The notes under the pieces were generated by a model. That model saw nothing but the letters and a program-made list of their open reading frames with translations, had not been told where the DNA came from and searched no databases. Below are positions 4,690 through 8,547 of a stretch of DNA of 8,547 nt, piece after piece. A program made the position numbers and the translations under genes. The stretch lies in contig JAXEXP010000129.1 of the NCBI GenBank assembly GCA_034113365.1, positions 1 to 8,547 on the forward strand. The letters are read 5' to 3'. Source of the DNA: Spyradocola sp034113365. Lineage in GTDB: Bacteria; Bacillota; Clostridia; Christensenellales; UBA1750. Numbering within the stretch: the stretch's first letter is position 1; every line of letters starts with the position of its first letter.

Positions 4690-4707
4690 CTCCCCTCAAG
4701 GGGAGCC
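4690..4707. repeat. Right half of a split palindromic repeat
   Basis: CTCCCC-TCAA-GGGGAG (4690-4705) followed by CC. The CTCCCC at 4690-4695 repeats the one at 4417-4422 in the same orientation. Removing 4423-4695 would restore a longer stem with the left half, consistent with an insertion that duplicated six target bases. Confidence 0.4.
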
Positions 4708-4882
4708 TAAAGCCCACCCCCAACATCCGTGCGCCCAGCAAGCAAAGCCGTCGCCGCAGCAGCTGATGAAGTCTCCCTCCACCACCAATCCCTCCCGACC
4801 TCCACTCGGAATCCCTCGACGAATCCCGTCAAAGTAAAGCCCCCGGCGCAGGCACAGAATTGGGCCGTCCCGCTCAGTCCGG
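4706..4882. other. Non-coding stretch without clear features
   Basis: Between the hairpin array and the three-way-junction element. It is pyrimidine-rich on the plus strand and contains three copies of AATCCC (4787, 4810, 4822), probably too irregular to call a repeat. Open frames across it on both strands have low-complexity translations that I do not accept as genes. No promoter or RNA gene seen. Confidence 0.5.
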
Positions 4883-4941
4883 GTGGCAGATTTCGAGCGA
4901 AGCCGAGAAATCTCTCAGTATTCTGGGATCCATACTGCCAC
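4883..4941. repeat. 59-nt three-way-junction element
   Basis: Three perfect helices fit with only three unpaired junction bases. The closing stem is GTGGC (4883-4887) with GCCAC (4937-4941). Helix 2 is AGATTTC (4888-4894) with GAAATCT (4907-4913). Helix 3 is AGTAT (4917-4921) with ATACT (4932-4936). The loop of helix 2 contains GAGCGAAGCC, a core I associate with interspersed repeats in gut Firmicutes (from memory, unverified). No T tract follows, so it is not a terminator. It could be a structured RNA or a palindromic mobile repeat. Confidence 0.45.
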
Positions 4942-4996
4942 AGCGCCAAGAAACCCTTCCCAAGCCCCTGCACACCGCTGTCATGCCCAGCTCTCC

Positions 4997-5455
4997 TCAC
5001 ATCTCCAGACGCATATACCCCTTTGCGTCCACAAACCCCAGCTTGCGGTAGAGCGGCGCGCCCATGTCGGTGGCCTCCAGCAGCACGCTGCCCGCGCCGC
5101 GGGCCTTTGCGTCCTCCACCAGCGCCGTGACGATGCGCGCAGCGATGCCCTTGCGGCGGTAGGCCGGGTCGGTGTAGATGTTCATCAGGAACGCGCAGCG
5201 GCCGGTGGGATTGGAACAGGTGGGCATCTCGGTGTGGTAGTCCGCCGAGCCCACGCCCACGACCCGGTCGCCGTCCAGCGCCAGGAACGTAGTGTGCTTG
5301 CCCTCGTCGGCAAAATACGCCGCGCAGGGGGCGTCCAGATGCGTCAGATCCGCGTCCGCAGGCAGTTTATTCGCCGCGATGAGCACGGTTTTGCGCAAAT
5401 CCACCAACAAATCGACGTCCTGCGCGCCCGCGCGGCGCAGCTCGATGCCCTTCAT
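4997..5455 (-). CDS. GNAT-family N-acetyltransferase, substrate unknown
   Basis: The 152-residue product has the GNAT fold pattern. Motif A, YTDPAYRRKGIAARIVTALVEDAKARG (94-120), carries the acetyl-CoA pyrophosphate-binding loop R-R-K-G-I-A (100-105). The C-terminal motif is APLYRKLGF (133-141). The substrate cannot be predicted; small molecules, protein N termini and antibiotics are all used in this family. The start at 5455 shares one base with the ftsY stop (TGATG) and has GGAGG (5466-5470) within the end of ftsY, so it is translationally coupled to ftsY. A gene here is not part of the standard Firmicutes smc-ftsY-ylxM-ffh order, which suggests a lineage-specific insertion. Codon and base use look like the neighbours. 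Confidence 0.9.
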   Translation of the reverse strand: MKGIELRRAGAQDVDLLVDLRKTVLIAANKLPADADLTHLDAPCAAYFADEGKHTTFLALDGDRVVGVGSADYHTEMPTCSNPTGRCAFLMNIYTDPAYRRKGIAARIVTALVEDAKARGAGSVLLEATDMGAPLYRKLGFVDAKGYMRLEM

Positions 5456-6372
5456 CAGAAGATCGCCTCCGCGTACTCCTTCGCGTCGAACACCTGCAGA
5501 TCCTCCTTGGCCTCGCCCACGCCCACGAAGTACACGGGCAGCTGCAGCTCCTCCTTGATGGACACCACGACGCCGCCCTTTGCGGTGCCGTCCAGCTTGG
5601 TCAGTATGATGCCGCTGAGCTGCACGGCGTCGCGGAACACGCGCGCCTGCGTCACGCCGTTCTGGCCGGTGGTGCCGTCGAGCACCAGCAGCACGTGCAC
5701 CTCGGCCTCGGGGAAGTCGCGGTCGATCACGCGGCGGATCTTCTTGAGCTCCTCCATCAGGTGCGCCTTGTTGTGCAGGCGGCCCGCCGTGTCCACGATG
5801 AGCAGATCGGCCTTCTTCGCCTTGGCGGAGGCCACCGCGTCAAACACCACGGCTGCGGGGTCCGCGCCCTCGCCGTGCGCCACGATGGGCACGCCCGCGC
5901 GCTCGGCCCAGATGGTCAGCTGCTCGGTGGCGGCGGCGCGGAAGGTGTCGGCGGCGGCCAGGATCACGGACTTTCCCTGCTCCTTGAAGTGGCAGCCCAG
6001 CTTGCCGATGGTGGTGGTCTTGCCCACGCCGTTGACGCCCACGACCAGCACGACCGCCGGGCTCTTGGGCGCGAAGGGCTCGCTCGCCATCATGTCGGCC
6101 ACGATCTCTTTTAAGATGCCGCGGACGTTCTCGGGGTTGCCCTCTCTGCGGGCGCGCACCTCGACTTTCAGCCGCTCGATGATCTTCTCGGTGGTCTTGA
6201 CGCCCACGTCCGCGCTGATGAGCACCATCTCCAGCTCGTCGTAGAAGTCGTCGTCCAGCTCCTTGTAGACGCCCACCAGCTGGTCGATGGCGTGGGTGAT
6301 GGACTCGCGGGTCTTGGTCATGCCCTCCCTAAGGCGCGCAAACAGGCCCTTTTTTTCCTTCTTCTCAGTCAT
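5455..6372 (-). CDS. ftsY: Signal recognition particle receptor FtsY
   Basis: FtsY is the membrane-associated GTPase that receives the SRP-ribosome complex and hands it to SecYEG. The 305-residue product is the short Gram-positive form: a lysine-rich N-terminal amphipathic stretch (MTEKKEKKGLFARLREGM) for membrane contact instead of a long acidic A domain, the N domain (to ~100), then the G domain. This has P-loop GVNGVGKTT (112-120), DTFRAAATEQL (142-152), DTAGRL (194-199), TKLDGTAKGG (258-267) and the closing FDAKEYAEAIF. All GTPase motifs are intact. The ATG at 6372 has AGGAGG (6379-6384) 6 bases upstream and lies 8 bases inside smc; its stop overlaps the acetyltransferase start by one base. 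Its partner Ffh is encoded about 1.6 kb further on. Confidence 0.98.
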   Translation of the reverse strand: MTEKKEKKGLFARLREGMTKTRESITHAIDQLVGVYKELDDDFYDELEMVLISADVGVKTTEKIIERLKVEVRARREGNPENVRGILKEIVADMMASEPFAPKSPAVVLVVGVNGVGKTTTIGKLGCHFKEQGKSVILAAADTFRAAATEQLTIWAERAGVPIVAHGEGADPAAVVFDAVASAKAKKADLLIVDTAGRLHNKAHLMEELKKIRRVIDRDFPEAEVHVLLVLDGTTGQNGVTQARVFRDAVQLSGIILTKLDGTAKGGVVVSIKEELQLPVYFVGVGEAKEDLQVFDAKEYAEAIF

Positions 6373-8547
6373 GCTTTTCCTCCTCCATCTGCTCCAGGTC
6401 GCTCAGCTGCACCGAAACCATGCGCGAAACGCCCTTTTCCTCCATCGCAACACCGTACAGCGCGTCGCAGCGCTCCATGGTGCCCTTGCGGTGGGTGACG
6501 ACGATGAACTGCGTGTTGCTCGAATATTGCTTGAGATAATCGGCGAAATTGGCCACGTTGGCCTCGTCCAGCGCCGCCTCGATCTCATCCAGTATGCAAA
6601 ACGGTGACGGCCGGATGTCCAGCATCGCAAACAGGATGGCAATGGCCGTCAGCGCGCGCTCGCCGCCCGAGAGCAGCGAGAGCAGCTGCAGCTTCTTTCC
6701 CGGCGGCTGCGCCACGATGTCGATGCCGCAGTTCAGCACGTCCTTCTCATCCTGCAGCTGCAATTTTGCGGTGCCGCCGCCGAACAGCGCCGTGAACGTG
6801 CGGCCGAAATGCTCGTTGAGCAGCTTGAACTGCTCCACGAACTGCGTCTCCATCTTGCGCTGCAGGTCGCCTATGATCTGCTCGAGGTCGCGCTGCGCCT
6901 TGCGCAGATCGCCGCGCTGGCGGTCCATCTCCTCGTAGCGCGTGCGCGTCTCCTCGTACTCCTGCAAGGCGCCCACGTTGACCGCGCCCAGCGCACGCAC
7001 CTGCGCGCGCAGCTGATCGATGCGGCCCTTGGCGGCGGAATCGTCGTACTCGGGATCGGCCAGCGGGCGCGCGTTTTCCAGCGTCAACTCGTAGCGCTCC
7101 CAGATGCGGTCCTGTAACTGCCTAAGCTCCGTCTGCCAGCGGCTCTGCGCCATCTGCAGCCGGTGCAGCGCCTCCTGCGTCTCGTCGCCGCGCCTGCGGG
7201 ACTGCGCAAGCTGCTCCGCCTCCTGCGCCATGCGGCTGCGAACCTCCTCGCGCAGACGGTTTTCACCCTCCAGCTCGCCCTCGAGGCCTGTCAGCTCGGC
7301 GCGCACAGCGGTCAGCGCCTGCTGCTGCGTCTCCAGCTTCTGCTCGTCGCCCGCGCGGCGTTCGCTCAATGCCTGGCGCGAGCGCTCGCGGATGGCAAAC
7401 GCAGCCTGCATCTCCTGCTGCGTGCCCGCAAAGCGCGCGGCGTCGCGCTCGGCGGCGTCCAGCTCGGCCTGACGCGCCGCTGCGGTCTGCTTCGCCTCGG
7501 ACAGCCGCGTGCGTAAGGTTTCCAGCGCAACGCGCGCCTCGGCAAGCTCCGCGGTCAGCCGCGCGATGTCCTCCTGCGTGGTGGCGGACGCCTCCTCCGC
7601 CTTGCCCGTCTGCGCCTCGATGGCGGCCAGCTCCCCGTCGATCTGCCCGATGGAGTCCAGCAGCTGCTCGCGCTCCAGCCCGGCGCGCTGCTGCGCCTGC
7701 CCGGCCGTTTCCAGCGCCTCGCGGGCGTGGGAGAGCCGCTCCTGCTCGCGGGTGACGGCGATGTCCTGCTGATGCACGCGCTCGCCCGCCGCCTGCTGCT
7801 CGGCCTCGGCGCGGGCAAGATCGTCCTTGATGGTGGTGACGCGATTGTTCAGCGCCTCGACGCGCTGGGTCAGCGTGGCGACGGCGTTGCGGTGCTCGTC
7901 GATCTCGCGCTGGCGCGACAGGATCGACGTGGAGCGCGCCGCCACCGAGCCGCCCGTCATGGAGCCGCCCGAGTGCATCACGTCGCCCTCCAGCGTCACC
8001 AGCCGGAACGCGTGCCTCCCCGCGCGCATGATCGCGATGCCCGCGTCCAAATCGCGCGCCACGACCGTCCTGCCCAGCAGGTTCTCCACGATGGGCCGGA
8101 ACTGCTCGTCAAACTGCACCAGCTCCGACGCCAGCCCGATGCACCCGTCCATGGACAGCACCTGACGCTCATACTGATTCAATACGCGTCCGCGCACGGA
8201 ACTCAGCGGCAGGAACGTCGCCCGGCCCATGCGGCCCTGCCGCAGGTAGTCGATCATCACCTTGGCGTCCTCTTCCCGGCGGCAGACGACGTTCTGCATC
8301 GCGCCGCCCAGCGCCATCTCCACGGCGCGCTCGATCTCCTTGGGCACGCGGATGACGTCGGCCACCACGCCGTACAGCCCCTCCATGCCCCGGAAATGCC
8401 GCAGCACCTCGCGCACGGAGTTCTGGTAGCCCTCGTAGTCGCGGCGCATCTGCTCCAGCATCTTGAGCCGGCTCTGCGCTTCGCGCTGCGCGCCCATCGC
8501 GCGCTGGATGTTCGCGCCCAGCTGCTGGTTCTCCACCTGCAGCGCCG
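6365..8547 (-). CDS. smc: Chromosome partition protein SMC, C-terminal part (5' end outside window)
   Basis: SMC is the ATPase of the bacterial condensin (with ScpA/ScpB) that compacts and separates chromosomes. The frame is open to the right edge, so the N-terminal head with Walker A and the first coiled coil, about 450 residues, lie outside. Numbering from the GTG at 8536, the visible part has the end of the first coil, the hinge (about 50-190, ending in the glycine-rich HSGGSMTGGS), the returning coiled coil (~205-560, rich in E, A, Q and R) and the C-terminal head. The head carries the ABC signature LLSGGERALTA (621-631), Walker B CILDEIEAALDE (647-658, catalytic Glu651) and the H-loop VVTHRKGTM (679-687). 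Everything needed in the visible half is intact. It overlaps ftsY by 8 bases. Confidence 0.97.
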   Translation of the reverse strand, partial: ALQVENQQLGANIQRAMGAQREAQSRLKMLEQMRRDYEGYQNSVREVLRHFRGMEGLYGVVADVIRVPKEIERAVEMALGGAMQNVVCRREEDAKVMIDYLRQGRMGRATFLPLSSVRGRVLNQYERQVLSMDGCIGLASELVQFDEQFRPIVENLLGRTVVARDLDAGIAIMRAGRHAFRLVTLEGDVMHSGGSMTGGSVAARSTSILSRQREIDEHRNAVATLTQRVEALNNRVTTIKDDLARAEAEQQAAGERVHQQDIAVTREQERLSHAREALETAGQAQQRAGLEREQLLDSIGQIDGELAAIEAQTGKAEEASATTQEDIARLTAELAEARVALETLRTRLSEAKQTAAARQAELDAAERDAARFAGTQQEMQAAFAIRERSRQALSERRAGDEQKLETQQQALTAVRAELTGLEGELEGENRLREEVRSRMAQEAEQLAQSRRRGDETQEALHRLQMAQSRWQTELRQLQDRIWERYELTLENARPLADPEYDDSAAKGRIDQLRAQVRALGAVNVGALQEYEETRTRYEEMDRQRGDLRKAQRDLEQIIGDLQRKMETQFVEQFKLLNEHFGRTFTALFGGGTAKLQLQDEKDVLNCGIDIVAQPPGKKLQLLSLLSGGERALTAIAILFAMLDIRPSPFCILDEIEAALDEANVANFADYLKQYSSNTQFIVVTHRKGTMERCDALYGVAMEEKGVSRMVSVQLSDLEQMEEEKHD

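Larger units (their letters stand above)
4400..4705. repeat. Array of back-to-back hairpins between the acetyltransferase gene and ylxM
   Basis: Non-coding stretch in which nearly every base falls in a stem-loop or palindrome: 4400-4412, 4418-4427, 4431-4454, 4467-4487, 4490-4580, 4586-4628, 4635-4660, 4662-4686 and 4690-4705. Gaps between the last five are only 1 to 6 bases. Loops are mostly 3 or 4 bases. Base composition is much more AT-rich in 4490-4660 than in the neighbouring genes. No open frame here looks like a protein, and I recognise no known RNA family. Most likely a composite intergenic repeat or small non-autonomous element, possibly transcribed. Confidence 0.6.

Noticed and set aside
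4354..4741. Minus-strand open frames of 77 and 99 codons across the hairpin array
   Set aside because: They run through inverted repeats in two overlapping frames, lack a ribosome binding site and have no recognisable domain; better explained as chance frames in a repeat.
4216..4996. CRISPR array, tRNA or known riboswitch in the large gap
   Set aside because: The hairpins differ from one another and are not spaced direct repeats; no cloverleaf with a T-loop GTTC and no riboswitch core that I can recognise.
4707..5130. Open frames on both strands in the pyrimidine-rich stretch beside the acetyltransferase gene
   Set aside because: Low-complexity translations, no start context, partly overlapping the GNAT gene antisense.

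Overview
The window is a core housekeeping locus from a high-GC member of the Firmicutes, most likely a gut-type clostridium. This rests on gene order, strong GGAGG ribosome binding sites, a short FtsY without an acidic A domain, the YlxM-Ffh pairing, and intergenic repeats of a style I associate with gut clostridia. Every gene I accept lies on the minus strand, so the reading order runs from the right edge to the left: smc (5' end missing), ftsY, a GNAT acetyltransferase, a ~780-bp non-coding gap, ylxM, ffh, rpsP, khpA, rimM, trmD, rplS.

The genes form two functional groups. smc, ftsY and the acetyltransferase are a tightly overlapping unit. ylxM-ffh and ftsY supply the protein side of co-translational targeting: Ffh is the SRP GTPase, FtsY its receptor, YlxM an SRP-associated factor. 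rpsP, khpA, rimM, trmD and rplS serve ribosome and tRNA maturation: RimM assists 30S assembly around the S16/S19 region, TrmD makes m1G37 in tRNA, KhpA is a small RNA-binding KH protein. Three near-consensus sigma-A promoters can be read directly: before ylxM (TTGACA-N17-TATAAT), before rpsP and before rplS (both TTGATT-N17-TATAAT with an extended TGn). A strong hairpin terminator or attenuator separates khpA from rimM, and a terminator-like hairpin follows rplS.

The coding regions are ordinary. The part worth a second look is the gap at about 4216-4996. Next to ylxM, the promoter is enclosed by an imperfect 21-bp inverted repeat. Then at 4400-4705 there are nine stem-loops or palindromes almost end to end, including a 91-nt imperfect hairpin and a 20-bp hairpin. 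This array seems to interrupt a smaller palindromic repeat at a 6-bp direct repeat (CTCCCC). A compact three-way-junction fold sits at 4883-4941. I see no protein, tRNA, known riboswitch or CRISPR in this gap. The best reading is a nested intergenic repeat or small non-autonomous element, possibly transcribed as a structured RNA; this is inference. Two further regulatory signals are an inverted repeat filling the spacer of the rpsP promoter and a hairpin-rich leader before rplS.
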